Assembly: GCA_022578605.1 (NCBI GenBank)
Contig: MU394071.1
Span: forward strand, 62,001-126,000
Direction: 5' to 3'
DNA from: Camillea tinctor
Lineage: Eukaryota; Ascomycota; Sordariomycetes; Xylariales; Xylariaceae
DNA length: 64,000 nt
This document shows, piece by piece, positions 11,673 to 23,746 of the stretch (within the stretch, counting starts at the first letter, position 1; each line of letters opens with the position of its first letter). The position numbers and the translations under genes are program-made. Below the pieces are notes generated by a model. That model saw nothing but the letters and a program-made list of their open reading frames with translations, searched no databases and was not told the origin of the DNA.

Positions 11673-13728
11673 ATACCTAGAGGGATTATACATAAACCAT
11701 ATGGAAACAGCTAGCGAGGGGGATTCAAGCCAGGTGGCTCCATCGAATCGACAGCCGGGACTAGATGCTTGATGCTATAAGCTTGGTGTTTTTGAAACTC
11801 GATTTGACATTGAGATACACCAAATGGCTCCAAGACAATATATAAACGTCAAAGTGTTCGAAAATATCGCATATCTAAATCTGGTGTTGCTTGTGTTAGC
11901 TGTTCCGAACGGATGTTCGTGCTTGATATAATTCCTCTTACGATTCTTCGTCCTCATCCATCGATTGAATATGCGCTCGAATCCTGCTAAAAAAAAAGTC
12001 TCTAGAGGTACCAAGGATGGCTACTATAGGATAATGCAGAGTTATTGTGCGTCAGCTCTGTATGTAGGTACGCGTCCAAGTGTGGTGTATTCGAGTGGCG
12101 ATGTCAAATCCAATGGCCTTGTCTAAGATGACCTACGATCCATATTGTTCTTTTAGGGGCAAGCTTCTTAATACTTAAGGAATGAGATATTCTTATACGT
12201 GTGATCCAGTAGGTTCTAGAAGAAAGTACTGCACGAGTGGGCGAGGAGAAGGAAAGGGGACATATAAATAAATCTTATCTTGGAGTACTCTGCGACCACG
12301 GCCTTTGATATTGTTCGTTGGGCGATGATCTATGGTCTAGTCTGAATATTAAAAATTGATGTCGCTTACCTCCCGCTCGGGGACTCATTTATTCAATCAA
12401 TATTAACAACCAGCCCTATATAGGTTATGCATTTAATATAAGTATTACCATCATCTACAATAGCCCATCATAAACCTCAGTTCTTTTGTAAAAGGCTTAA
12501 CTTAAAAAAGGGGGTTATAAGCAACAAATTAGCTTAATTAAGTATGTAAAATCTTCATTGTTGTTAAATGAAAACAACGCCGCTTATAACATATAAAGCT
12601 TATAGCATATAAATAATAATAATAATAAACTTATATATCATATAGCAAAAAGTTTTTAAAACTCGATATAATTACGATTAAACCCATAATTAGCTACATG
12701 TTACAGATAGAAAATACAGTCTACATTTAACTTTAAAGTGCTACCTTGATTTAGAAATCTAACAATAATATAATGTTTTGTATAATTATTTAAATGTTCT
12801 CACACTTTGCTTTTTTATTATTATTAACTTTACTGAGTACAATATGTATGTATACTTCATCTCATTTCATTTAACATACTAAATGTTTGCACACGAACTC
12901 CTGAGCATTTGCCGCGCCGTATTGATGCTTCTAGTAATATGTAAAACGAGAAGTTCATTCATTGGTGATGACCTTTCGAGGGGTTGGTGTAACGGGCATA
13001 CATAGGTACATAATGTTCTCGTCTCCTGAAATCTATTGTCAAGGTCTGGATAGATTGTAACAAAGCCAAATCCTCGTTTGTCGTTCCTGCGTCGTCGTCT
13101 CATGTTGACAGGACAGTGACCAGGGGTTCTCCACTTTTGAAGTATTTCCGCCAACCGCCTCGAACGGAGCCTCGAATACGATGAAAGTGACTAAACTACT
13201 ATCCTCCGTGACTCTCCGAAAACGATTATAAATGTAACAACAAGGGGTGAGGTCTCTATGTGATTTGCTCCTCGCGCGCGATGCAACGCTTGGCGGCCTT
13301 GTATAGAATGATCCTTCATACTCGTGAATGATGAACAGCAGACTGTATAATTAAAAGGAAACCCCATATTGTTTGATTCGAGAGGGGGGTGTTGTCAAGG
13401 TTATTTTTCCGGTAGCTTTATGGCCTAGACGCTATGATGACGGCTGGTTGGAGGTTAATTAGCATACCGGCTTTCAGATAATTGTGATAGGAAGGGATGT
13501 TGCTTGAAATAAGGTAGATAGGTTAGTAAATATCCATGAGGTGCCATAAATTGAGCAATAACTGCACTCACGTATTTATCAGCCGCCCAGCTCATCGTCC
13601 TCGACATAGTCTGCTCAAGAGGGTAAAACAGACGACCATCCAATCTGCTGGGCTCGATAATTGTCGATCTTATTGCTATCCTTTGCTTCCTACCTTGCCG
13701 AATTATAGCTTCTCTATTAGTTATTACC
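11673..13728. other. Intergenic region, 2.1 kb, with AT-rich core
   Basis: No gene that I can support. The part from about 12340 to 12870 is markedly AT-rich, with AAT triplet runs near 12607-12626 and many stop codons in all frames. Flanks return to ordinary composition near 12880. A 91-codon minus-strand frame at 12879-13154 has no recognisable domain. The right end holds the promoter of the AA9 gene. Confidence 0.5.
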
Positions 13729-14600
13729 ATGAAGGTCGTCACAAGCATCTTTCTCGGCACTGTCCTAGTAGCTGCTCACGGTTATGTCGATAATGCGACC
13801 ATTGGTGGTGAAATCTATACATTTTACCAGCCGTACACAGACCCCTATACCTCGCCCACTGTCAGTATACATATTGTGTTTGTATATTTATGATTGTGTG
13901 TTAGCTGACCGAGTCCTGGCTCGAAGCCTGAGCGTATATCCCGCCCTATCCAAGGAAATGGCCCTGTAACAGATGTTTCGTACACTGACTTACAGTGCGG
14001 TGGCTACACGGATGGAGGTGTCGTTGGCTCTTCACCCGCCGCTCTTCACGCACCTGCTGCTGCTGGTTCAGATGTGACACTCTACTGGACATTATGGCCG
14101 GAGAGTCACGTTGGACCCGTTATTACTTATATGGCAAAGTGCCCAGACAGCGGTAAGTGTGGCCTTGATCAGTAATTGAACGGACTAGACATTAATCCCT
14201 TAAAATAGGCTGTACAGATTACATGCCAGGAACCGATGCCGTCTGGTTCAAGATCGCCGAGGAGGGTCGCGAGGGTACTGGCAACACTTGGGGTGACACC
14301 TCTCTTATGACCTCGGGCAACGCCGGAGTAACTTACACCATCCCCACATGCCTCGCGCCTGGCTACTACCTCGTCCGTCATGAGATCATCGCTCTACATG
14401 CAGCCTACGAGTATCCAGGGGCGCAGTTCTACCCTGGATGTCATCAACTTGAGGTAACCGGGTCCGGGTCCGGTAGCACGACTCCCTCGAGCTTGGTTAG
14501 TTTTCCGGGCGCATATAAAGGTACGGACGCTGGTATCACTTACGATGCTTACCAAGCCCAAGAATATACCATACCAGGACCGGCGATTTTCACCTGTTAG
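13729..14600 (+). CDS. AA9 lytic polysaccharide monooxygenase (formerly GH61)
   Basis: Secreted copper enzyme that oxidatively cleaves cellulose or related glucans. I join exons 13729-13860, 13933-14152 and 14209-14600 for 247 residues. The signal peptide [16 protein letters not shown] ends just before H17, which becomes the N-terminal copper-binding histidine. The second copper histidine is H103 in SHVGPVITY, and the second-sphere set H181, Q190 and axial Y192 is in the block ending [15 protein letters not shown] and [10 protein letters not shown] are also family hallmarks. There is no CBM1 module; a Gly/Ser-rich segment leads to a short tail ending IFTC. Intron 1 uses the less common donor GTCAGT, and its acceptor was chosen because it restores [14 protein letters not shown]9 genes are typically induced on plant biomass. 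Confidence 0.95.
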
Positions 14601-15110
14601 GTAATTCTAATAATCATGGAGGCATGAAGTCCGGTCTCTTGATTTTAAATACTGGTTTCATGGGTTTTTTTTTGGTATATACTTTAGGTATCTTGACATT
14701 TTGACACATTTTTCTTCGAAAAGCTGCTCAGAACCGCCGTGTTTCCTGGAATTCATTTAATCACGTCATGTTGTACGATTTTCACGGAATCATTGAACTA
14801 GAATTTATCCTCTAAAAGCGATTTGTGAAGCGTCTTGACAAGCGGCAACTAAAAGAACAACACAGAGATGGTGAATACTTCAAGGGACCTTGTAGTGGAT
14901 TTTGAGGCATACGTTTGACCTTGTCTATTCTAGTAAATAATAATCTCATATCAAATCACAGCTAATTTTTTGGGTCGTGAAAATAGAAATAAACAAGCCT
15001 CACAAGGCCTTGCTCACGACTAATGCTTATAATGATGCCCATGTATTGGTCATATCTTATAGTCACTTATTGTACAAACTGTAATAACTAGAGTACTAGC
15101 TCCCAGATTA
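14601..15110. other. Convergent intergenic region
   Basis: Lies between the stop codons of the AA9 gene and the minus-strand Ulp1-like gene. Holds the two 3' ends, with a T9 run near 14665-14673. Nothing else is recognised. Confidence 0.5.
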
Positions 15111-16487
15111 TTAAAAGGGGGAAGCTGAAGAGGAAGAGGGTGAGGAGGCAGCAAATGGAAGCGGCGGGGTCCAGGCTGGGGCCGGTGATGGAGATGCCGA
15201 TGCTGGAGGTGAATTGGCCCCTGAAGCACCACCGGAATGCTGTGGTATTCCGGGGGATACAGGGTTAGGTGACCCAGCTCCAGATGGTGTTGACGCATGT
15301 GATGACTGCGGTGGTGACGATGCTGGAGAACTTTGGCCTGCTCCTGAGTTTGCGATATTGACGACGTTTGAGTTTACGACAGTTGGTTTCTTGGGAACTC
15401 CGTTTTTATCAGAGTGAGGAACCCAGGCAGACTTATTATTGTTGTTGGGGGCCAGTCGTCTCGCAGCAATCCTACGTATGCCCGCGATGGAGTTTATTTC
15501 ATCGATGGCCTCGATGGCAATGCGGGCATTATAATCCATGTCCTCTATGCAGTTCATAGCACAGTAGCCCATCATCTCGTGGCGGACTTGGTCGACATTG
15601 AGCCACCCCGACGTAGGCTCATTGAAGAGAGAGTTATTATGGGCTGTTTCGGTGCAATAAAAGTCGATAATGCGCTGGAGTATTTGCCGGATGAGGGCGA
15701 ATGAGCGGAGTCCCGAACTCCAGTCATCTGTCTGAGGAGGAACCCAGGGAAGAGACCATCTTTCGGTTGCTGTTTTATGTTTTTGATATGAACCTGGTCT
15801 GAATACGATTCCTTCTGGTTTGAATAATTGTTGAAGTCGGTTCCTAACACGATTCACCCTCTGTATGGCCTCATTGCTACGCACAGCGTCTACGACGGAC
15901 CATGCATCGATTATAAAGTATTCATCGGACATGACCTGCGGCACGTCTTTAGCACCATCATTGCTGGCCTCAGAGTCGTCAGGGTCAAAGTTAGGATCAT
16001 TAACGAGTCCTTTGCGCAGGTGAAATATCGCTGTCACATAACGTCCTATCTCTGCCTGAATTGGCCAGATGAAATATTCCGAGCTCTTGACAGCATTCCA
16101 GAACGTGCGGGTACTCCAGTACTCCTTGCCGGCATTCACCTGAAAATCGGACTGAGGGCAGTTAAAAACCTCCTCAATTCCGGGCTGCCATGTCCGGACT
16201 CGCCTCTTGAGTGCACGAGGTAAAGAGTCTAACAAGTAGAAGACAGGATATATTAAGCTTCCGGGCTCTATAGGCCTGTCTCTCCTGAGCTGGAGACTAT
16301 TAAGCGCGTATAGGTCTTCAGCAGCTTCATCCGGTGGGGGGTACCCCCTTTCCTGTGTCAGAGAACGTTTGTTTGCAGGTTTCTCTCCAATTAAGCCATT
16401 GTCGAGCACAGAGGCGCGGCTGAATACTGGCGAAGTCACTGTCCCGTAACTTGCGTCTTGGTTCCGGGGTCTCTTCCGAGGGGGCAT
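15111..16487 (-). CDS. Ulp1-like (C48 fold) protein with apparently missing catalytic residues
   Basis: A single-exon 458-residue protein. Residues 1-50 are basic and Ser/Thr-rich with possible nuclear-localisation clusters (PPRKRPR). Residues about 70-275 follow, in my reading, the layout of fungal Ulp1/C48 cysteine peptidases: a YW...W entry, a PIQ strand where active enzymes have HWVL-type sequence (here R149-Y150), an acidic turn IIDAW (D194), a charged helix RVNRVRNRLQQLF, and a Q252-x-D-D-W-S257-S258-G-L segment where active members carry Cys. The C-terminal 120 residues are low-complexity Pro/Ser/Ala. If the family call is right, both the catalytic His and Cys are replaced, so it would not be a protease. 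The family assignment is a motif-level inference; it could instead be an unrelated nuclear protein. The reading frame itself is well supported by length and protein composition. Confidence 0.7.
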   Translation of the reverse strand: MPPRKRPRNQDASYGTVTSPVFSRASVLDNGLIGEKPANKRSLTQERGYPPPDEAAEDLYALNSLQLRRDRPIEPGSLIYPVFYLLDSLPRALKRRVRTWQPGIEEVFNCPQSDFQVNAGKEYWSTRTFWNAVKSSEYFIWPIQAEIGRYVTAIFHLRKGLVNDPNFDPDDSEASNDGAKDVPQVMSDEYFIIDAWSVVDAVRSNEAIQRVNRVRNRLQQLFKPEGIVFRPGSYQKHKTATERWSLPWVPPQTDDWSSGLRSFALIRQILQRIIDFYCTETAHNNSLFNEPTSGWLNVDQVRHEMMGYCAMNCIEDMDYNARIAIEAIDEINSIAGIRRIAARRLAPNNNNKSAWVPHSDKNGVPKKPTVVNSNVVNIANSGAGQSSPASSPPQSSHASTPSGAGSPNPVSPGIPQHSGGASGANSPPASASPSPAPAWTPPLPFAASSPSSSSASPF

Positions 16488-17921
16488 ATTGTTGGAATGG
16501 AAAATAAGGTTATATGAATGTGTTGTGACTATTGTTGGTAAAGGGACATTTCTGTTATGAGCTGATTAGATCTGAATGGGCAAGTATATAGGGGGTTTCC
16601 TTTACTTTGCCCTCTCCACCCCCTTTCCCCCTTTACATTGTTTGCGATATACTTATAACCAACTGTTGTTACATCAAAGAGAATTCACGCCGTATCCGTA
16701 CATTGCATACCTAAGTATTCATGTTGACTATCAGCTGTTTGCATCAGGGTGTTTCTTGTCTTTGTCTGAGCTGCTTGCCGCCAATTGGTCGTTGAAGGTA
16801 GCACTCACTATATAGACACCTAATTGTATGTATCTAGGTACTTAACCTGAATTCGGAAAGTTTAGGTATGTGGGTAGGTTAACTTAGGTAGGCTACCTAA
16901 ATATCTGAGTCAAGTGTGGACTGGTAATTCAGCTAACACTCACCTACCCTAGAAAATCAAACGATGTCTCTAGATCATCGATTTAAGTAACCTGTGAAGA
17001 GAATTATTTTGGCAGAGTTGACCTATGTGCCTCCTTTAGGTAGATATTGTAATGCCTTGGCAATAGGAACATCGTCGTATTGAGTAACCCAAGAGTATTG
17101 GTAGAACGTCATTTACAACTTCACCCAACGTTCTCTGTCTTTTTCGTCACAAGATACAATTGCGACCTATATTCCTAATGGAAGGTGATCTAATTTTCTA
17201 TTTGGTTTCTTTCTTCAAGTTGACTTAATGACAATTGTTAGGGCCTTGTCTCAGGATTACCGCTCTGCCGTGACACTTAATAGAAAGAAAAAGGAACCAC
17301 AATCCATCATCGCTATTATTGCTTCTAGTTAGATAAAATACCTGAAGTGTAGGGTCTGTAAAATTGCAGTAGATTTGTCATGTTATCGTATTTATCGTAC
17401 CATTTTTGCGAGGTTTGTATCCTGACCTTTGACTTTATACGCGGTTGTCTAGACTGTGCTTATCGTTATATACATCTATGCAAACCAATAGGCGTGCGCT
17501 CCTATTTCCAGCAGTTGACGGATAATACTTTTAGATGTTGCCTTATTAAGTGGATAGATGCGATGAACTTCGGCACAGCGGCATACGGAACCCCCCCTCT
17601 TCGTTGGGATCATCACCGGCTAATACAATCCCCTCCTTCCTGACCTGACCATTGGGACACGGAACCTGAACTTTTATCCGCGGTTATGTTTGTTGATGAT
17701 TGGCTAAGCGTATAATACGTAGCATCCCAGATGTCATCGTTCTTATTACTAGAGACTCCGGCCCTATACTCCTTAAGTCTCTTGATGTTATCATTTGTGG
17801 CTAAGATGATTAGGTCGTCTGTGCCACTATTTATGTGTCATGATGGAATGAAAAGTCGTCATTGCGCAATAATTCATTCTTTGTAAGGCCTTAAGTCGAT
17901 TATATTCGACTACAAGATAAA
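16488..17921. other. Divergent intergenic region, 1.4 kb
   Basis: Upstream of the minus-strand Ulp1-like gene and the plus-strand hydrolase gene. Short frames at 16576-16815 and 17380-17643 show no protein features. Words of the TAGGTAGG/CTACCTA type cluster at about 16830-16900. No gene is called. Confidence 0.5.
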
Positions 17922-19935
17922 ATGAGAACTAAGAGCATTGCCGTTGTTACGACGGCCTGCATATTGACGACAATTGTAGCAGCCCCGACATGTCCTCTCG
18001 AAGGACCAGTCTTCCCTAAGCCGGTCAGACTGGCTGAGAACGAGGCAGTTCAAGGCTCTGTCGCTAATTTGACAGCAATATTTGCCAACATTACCGGAGA
18101 GGCCAAAAACTACTCTATAGCTATCGAAGCGTTCTCGGCAAATGACCTCGTCCCACTCTTCGCCGTTTCGCACACAGCACCAAAGCTAGCCACTCAGAAT
18201 TCAACGGGAGTGCATCAAGTGGATTCGAACACGGTATTTCGCCTAGGAAGTCTGACAAAGATTTATACGATCTATACGTTTTTGATCAATGCCGGCGACA
18301 GGGTCTGGAACGAACCGATCACAAAGTATGTGCCAGAGCTCCAAGCGCTGGCGAACCGTTCAGACCCCGTCGCCTACGTCGCGTGGGATGATATCACTAT
18401 TGGAGGCCTTGCGACCCAAATGACCGGTATACCACGGGATTGTAAGTCTTTACCCCTTAGCTACCCCATTAGTATAAGCTGGCTAAGTTCACTATAGACG
18501 CGCTACTAGGAGAATTAACGCAGTCCAAAGAAACAAGAGATAATGTACTCAACTATGGGTTTCCTCCATTAAACGATGCAGACAGACCTCCATGTGGAGC
18601 CTATCCTCCTTGCGATCGAGCACGTACGACTTAGGAAGTCCCTTATGCAGACGACTAGCTGCTAATATTCGCCCCTAGAATTCTTCAGCGGTATCGCGCT
18701 CTTTTATCCCTCGGTGGTCCCATTTCAGACACCTGCATATTCCAACGTTGCTTTCCAGTTGCTGTAGGTTTGCCTTCCTATTTCAATAGGTAGTATTTGG
18801 ACCTCTTTATTAACGAGACCCAATAGAGGCTATGCTCTTGAAACAATCACTGGCCAAACATTTGAATCGTTGCTAGAAAACACAGTTATTAAGCCACTGG
18901 GGCTGAACAACACGTTTATTAAAGCACCGGAGGACTCCCGAGGCATCATCCCAGGAAACAAAACCTCGACTGGTTGGGCATTTGACATCGGGGAATCAAC
19001 TGCGTGGGTAATTTCTGTTTTATAACAGCTTTCATTGCATCTGCTAAACAAAACCGTAGGGCTGGGAATCTGTACGCTTCTGTTTCAGATGTCTCTACTC
19101 TTGGTCGTGCGATCCTGAACTACCAGTTACTGTCTCCTGTTATGACACGGCGATGGCTCAAGCCATTCTCGTTTTCGTCTGACCCAAAGGCTATGGTTGG
19201 TGTTCCGTGGGGCGCCAGGAGAATCAATCTGGGACAACCATACCGGCATGTGACCGCTTACAACAAGGCGGGTAGAATTGGCGACTACAGCTCCCTTTTA
19301 ATCATCATACCGGATTTCAATATTGGCATGTCAATACTAGTAGCTGGTGATTTGCCACCTAATTCCAACTTTGGGCTTGCTGGTAAGACTCCAGGAGGAG
19401 ATGGGGGAAGTGGGGTTGGGTTATAGGGGCTAACGAGGTAGTAGATGTTGTGGGCGAGTCTCTGCTCCCTGCGGTGGAGCAAGCAGCTCGCGCAGAAGCA
19501 GATACCCTATATAGTGGACACTATATCTCCCCTGACGGTTCGATGAATTCCTCCATGACAATAACTACTGACGACAAGCCCGGCCTTAGCATCACTCAAT
19601 GGTTTAGCAACGGTACGGACTTCCAATGGATTGCAACAGCGTTACAGAACGAATATACTCCAGTCACACCTAGTACCCGACTATACCCGTCAGGGTTAGA
19701 AGGCCCTGGTGTAGATGGTGGAAAACGCGTGGTATTCAAGGTTTTGTTTGAGGATGCCAATGCACCGTCGCGAGAGAACAAGATGTTCTCGACAGACTGT
19801 GGGACTTGGATAACCGTTGAATCGGTGATTTATGGGTCAGCAGCTATGGATGAGCTGATCTTCAACCTTGATTCTGCGGGACAGGTTGTAAGCGTCACAT
19901 CGCCGTCCTTGAGGATTACATTGAATAAGGAGTAG
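17922..19935 (+). CDS. Secreted beta-lactamase-fold serine hydrolase (class C-like)
   Basis: Penicillin-binding-protein/AmpC-fold hydrolase of the fungal LACTB-like group, probably an esterase or peptidase on small substrates. I join six exons: 17922-18441, 18498-18623, 18679-18763, 18827-19003, 19060-19382 and 19427-19935, giving 579 residues. Residues 1-20 form a signal peptide. The nucleophile motif S110-L-T-K113 in FRLGSLTK and the Y236-S-N238 motif in PAYSNVAF are both intact. Several Asn-X-Ser/Thr sites fit secretion. The last 150 residues form the extra C-terminal domain seen in fungal members. The donor of intron 4 is GTGGGT, chosen over GTAATT two codons on because only it keeps frame into AAGNLYAS. 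Substrate is unknown; some relatives lie in metabolite clusters, where they act in polyketide or peptide release. Confidence 0.9.
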
Positions 19936-20650
19936 ACAAACGATTAGGCCTTGTTTCTCCCTCTCTAGCCGCTTTATTTCATTAGCCTCATATGTATTAT
20001 TTTTCTATCTATTCCTATAGTAGTGCGGATATTATCCAGGAAAAATGAAGAAGAAGTAGATAAAAACATTCAGTGAACAGAGTGGTGTTTCCTAGATACC
20101 CAAGTAGATAGGTATATAGGTTATACGCCCATATTTGTAATAAGGCTCCGATGTGATTATTTATTTTACGGTATACAGGTATACAGGTATGAGCGGGAAT
20201 GTCAGACTTCTCGTAAGATCGTGACACCAATCTGCCAATCCGGGTTAGTAAGTGCCATTCAAGATTTACACACCTAGGTTACCTTATAAGGTATGTACGT
20301 TGATGTTCCCCCGGTGGAAACGGCCGGGTTTGTGGGACTATAAAGTGGAACTGGACTGGACATTTCGGTGCCATGTAGTTCGCCTCGGACCTCGGACTAT
20401 TCGATTTTGTCCGGGAGTAAATATACAGTGGCGTTTATACTATCACTTATATTACAAAATTTCCTTAATCCATCACTACGAACGTCATCCATATGTGCTT
20501 CGCGCCTGCACTCATAGCTAAGTACGTGACTTGGACTCTGATTCTCACTAGGTACTTACTCATAGACGAGATATAAAACAACGAAACCAGGCATCATACC
20601 CTTCATCTAGGAACCACTCTTTTTTATACCTACTTAACGAGCATCTAAAT
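19936..20650. other. Intergenic region
   Basis: About 0.7 kb between two plus-strand genes. No domain-bearing frame. It should hold the terminator of the hydrolase gene and the promoter of the DUF1772 gene. Confidence 0.5.
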
Positions 20651-21242
20651 ATGCCTTTCCTATCCACACCTCTCACTCTTTCTGCTGCCGGCAGCATTGT
20701 AGGCTCGGCCTGGATATCAGGTACACATTCACTTGCCTCCCCTCCCCAACCACCACCACCATATCACCCTGATTTAAATTATCGTCACATACACACTAAC
20801 AAAAAGACTGGGAAATATTTAAGGCGGAATAAGCGCCCTTTCCTTCTGCGCTATCCCAGCGATTCTTCAGAGCGGTGCCCCGGCTGATGGACTTGTGCGT
20901 GCGTGGTCGATCCAGTTCAATAGGGCGCTGTACCTGCCGGCGGCGGCCATCATCACCGCAACCAACTACCTGTACTTAGCGGGGCGGCACCGGGGGGCGG
21001 GGCGCGAGTGGCGTGGGTATGCCGCGGCGGCCGTTGCGAATGTGATGCTCGTACCTTTCACTATGCTATTCATCGTGAGCATCAATAACACGCTCCTAAA
21101 CTCCCTGCCCGGAGCGGGCGGGGTGGCTCTGAGCTACGATGCGGCCGCACAGTTGATCGAGACGTGGGGAAGGCTGAACTTGCCTAGAATATTTATGCCT
21201 CTCACTGGTGCGGCACTCGGGTTGTGGAATTTGCTTCAGTAA
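20651..21242 (+). CDS. DUF1772 (anthrone oxygenase-like) membrane protein
   Basis: Small four-helix membrane protein of the DUF1772 family. Named members act as anthrone oxygenases in aromatic polyketide pathways, while many others are uncharacterised. Two exons, 20651-20720 and 20824-21242, give 162 residues. Exon 1 encodes the first hydrophobic helix; the join restores WISGGISALSFCAIPAIL. Later helices are around LYLPAAAIITATNYLYLAG, AAAAVANVMLVPFTMLFIV and IFMPLTGAALGLWNLL. The family signature NNTLL after the third helix is present, as is the RLN-R block before the fourth. There is no polyketide synthase in view, so a role in anthrone oxidation is not implied. Neighbours on both sides are enzymes of acyl or ester chemistry. 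Confidence 0.88.
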
Positions 21243-22253
21243 GACGGCTTTATGTCTGGAACAGGGTGAATCATTTGGGGTTATGCGAGAAGATGGGAAT
21301 GCGCCTGTATAGTACTGCGTATGTAAACGATGTGCTTGTGGCTTTGGAAAAACTAAATTACTGGCGTCACGACTCGCTTTGTGTATCTCATATCTATTGC
21401 GGTTTTAAAGGGGGCTGAAAATCAAAAGAGAATAGCATGGAGGGAATATTGGAAAATGCCTTTATGGAATTATAAATTGGACTTAGCTTAGGTTAATCTA
21501 TTTGTTCGTCCAAAGGGATGCAATAGAACCTTTGGACACAATTGGGCTCGTCGTGAGATATATTTCCTGCAACTGACTAGAGTTATAGGTTGTCTGAATT
21601 CGGTATCATCTTTTGCTAACCTAGGCAAGACGGTGAGCCTCTTGCTATTGTTTACATATCTATTTTCCCACGCCAGTCAAAACTGGGGATATTCTCATCT
21701 CTAGTTACAGCCAGCGGCAGTTTCAACCCACCCCACCTCTGCCGGAGACTTTTCTGGGGTAAAACCACCGTCAGAATTCGTTCCTATTCGAGAGTCTCAG
21801 TTCTTTCGTTATTCAAATATAACAAGCCTGGTTCCTTTCCCCATACATTATGGATAGAATAGGTTACCTAGGTTAGCATAGATCATGTGAGATATTAAGG
21901 ATTAAGGGTCGGAGAGTTGTATGTGCTGGCGATGATCTCCTGGGCGCGCTTATTCGATAAGCTTTCCTTATATGGCAAATTAAAATTGTCATTCCCGAGG
22001 TTCGTTTTCCTCTTTTCTCCATCCGCCACCACCGCATTGATCAGCCCCCCGCCACCCCCCTATCATAATCCTCCATGCTAAGCGCGAACTCATATCTACC
22101 TCGGGAGAAACTCGAACATCGTGGGTATATGTGTATATCATCATAACGAAACTCTTCCGAGTAACAGCATTATACAACTTATCTACTTATCTATCTGCCT
22201 ATTTGAGTGCCTAGCTTCATGAGAGTGTTAGCCGTCTCGCATATAGTGCTAAG
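21243..22253. other. Intergenic region, 1 kb
   Basis: Between two plus-strand genes. No recognisable coding features. A C-rich patch lies at about 22045-22062. Promoter of the thioesterase gene is expected at the right end. Confidence 0.5.
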
Positions 22254-23746
22254 ATGGCCTCACCTGTGACCACGGACGGTCGTCTCACCTTCCAGGAGGC
22301 GATGAGCCTGATTCCATTGTCAGACAAGGTCGATGGTGATGGTAAGGTAGTGAAACGGTACATGGGTCGCCGGCGGCCGTGGGTGCCAGGTAGCGACTTG
22401 CCGGGCGGCAGGCCCCCGATTTCCCTGGAAGCGGCGGCGTATGGTGGACATGTGTACAGTCAAGCCGGGATGGTGGCCTCGAGGGCATTCGCAGAGACAA
22501 GGCTTGCTACCGCCGCGACGAGGAATGGACGTGCTGATAAGCAATTTGGAATACATGTGAGTCTTCTTGCTCTTGTTGTCTTTGAAGGAGGAAAGGGGAG
22601 CACTTGGCAGTTTGTTATAGGTACCTCGCTCTCTTGCATATTGTAGATAGATAACATTATTCTTTACACAATACCATGACTACACTTCTTCCCTTCTTTC
22701 CTTTGCCAATCTTAGTCTCCCCCCGTACTAACCACTCATTGGATTATTCCAAGACAATTCATGGCTACTTCTCCGAAGCGGGTCTCCCAGACCGGCCCTA
22801 CCTTTACGACGTCTCTACCATAGCTATAAACCCCTCCTTCGTTAACCTTCTGGTCACAATGCGCCAGCCCACGCACCCTAATAGCAATCCTGTGGGGGAT
22901 CCATACCAGGCTTTATCTGCCGGTGACGAATCCCCCGTTCGCTTCACCGCGCTGGTCTCCCTCCGGCCGGCGGGTATCTCCCAGCTCTCCGTCTCCGAGA
23001 CCCCAGTGCAGCGGCGTTTCGCGGATGTCTTATCTTCGCGGCCACCATCCGCATGGCCGCCCACGCCAAGTGTCGACATTTTGGCTGTGATAGAGAAGCT
23101 AGGTCCTCGGGCGCCACAGACAACGTTCCCAGGCCTCGAGATGCGCAAAGTAGACCTCTCTTCTTACAACATGGAACGCGCACTGCCCGAGAGGCGCGAG
23201 CTAAGTGAGTAATTTTGGGAGTCATTTATCCCCTTCTTTAGTTTGTGTCGGCAGCGAAGATTGCCCATTATAGTTAAGGGGATGGGTCTTGACTCCCGAG
23301 ACCATGTCCTAGAGTGAAAAGGATACCTAGTATGGCAATTACTAATTCTCAACCTTGCAGTCCTATATCGACTTTTGGCACCGCTGGACGAGTGCGACGC
23401 CGACGCGCACATCCTTGCGCATGCGTATGGAGCAGATCGTAATGGGCTGCTAATGGTGGGGAATAATGTAGGGTTCGGTAACGATTTCGGGCGCGCTGCG
23501 AGCCTCAGCTACTCATTTGTCGTGCACGTGAACCCCGCAGATGCCGTAATGGTGTACTCAGATAACAATATCGATACTTTGTCAGGATGGTGGATACAGG
23601 AGGCATGTTTTCCGCGCGTCGAAGCCGGCCGGGCCATCATCATGAGCAAGATATGGAGTCCCGCTGGCATACACGTGGCGACAATGTACCAGGACGGGAT
23701 TCTACGGCGTAATTGGAGACTCGGAGAGAGGGAGGGGAAGCTGTGA
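22254..23746 (+). CDS. Acyl-CoA thioesterase, double hotdog (TesB/ACOT8-like)
   Basis: Hydrolyses acyl-CoA to free acid and CoA. Three exons, 22254-22556, 22754-23204 and 23361-23746, give 379 residues. The first hotdog carries the conserved FGIH-TIHGYFSEAGLPDRPYLYDV segment split by intron 1. The second begins at LAPLDECDADAHILAHAYGADRNGLL and runs through GRAASLSYSFVVHV to the C-terminal block WWIQEACFPRVEAGRAIIMSKIWSP and VATMYQDGI, where the Asp and Gln are expected active-site residues in this family. The C-terminus ends KL preceded by REG rather than SKL, so a peroxisomal PTS1 is not clear. A T9G19 homopolymer begins immediately after the stop codon. Introns 1 and 2 are 197 and 156 nt, longer than most here. 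Confidence 0.92.

Noticed and set aside
12879..13154. 91-codon minus-strand frame beside the AT-rich block
   Set aside because: No recognisable domain, and Arg-rich composition of a chance frame; could be part of a degraded repeat.
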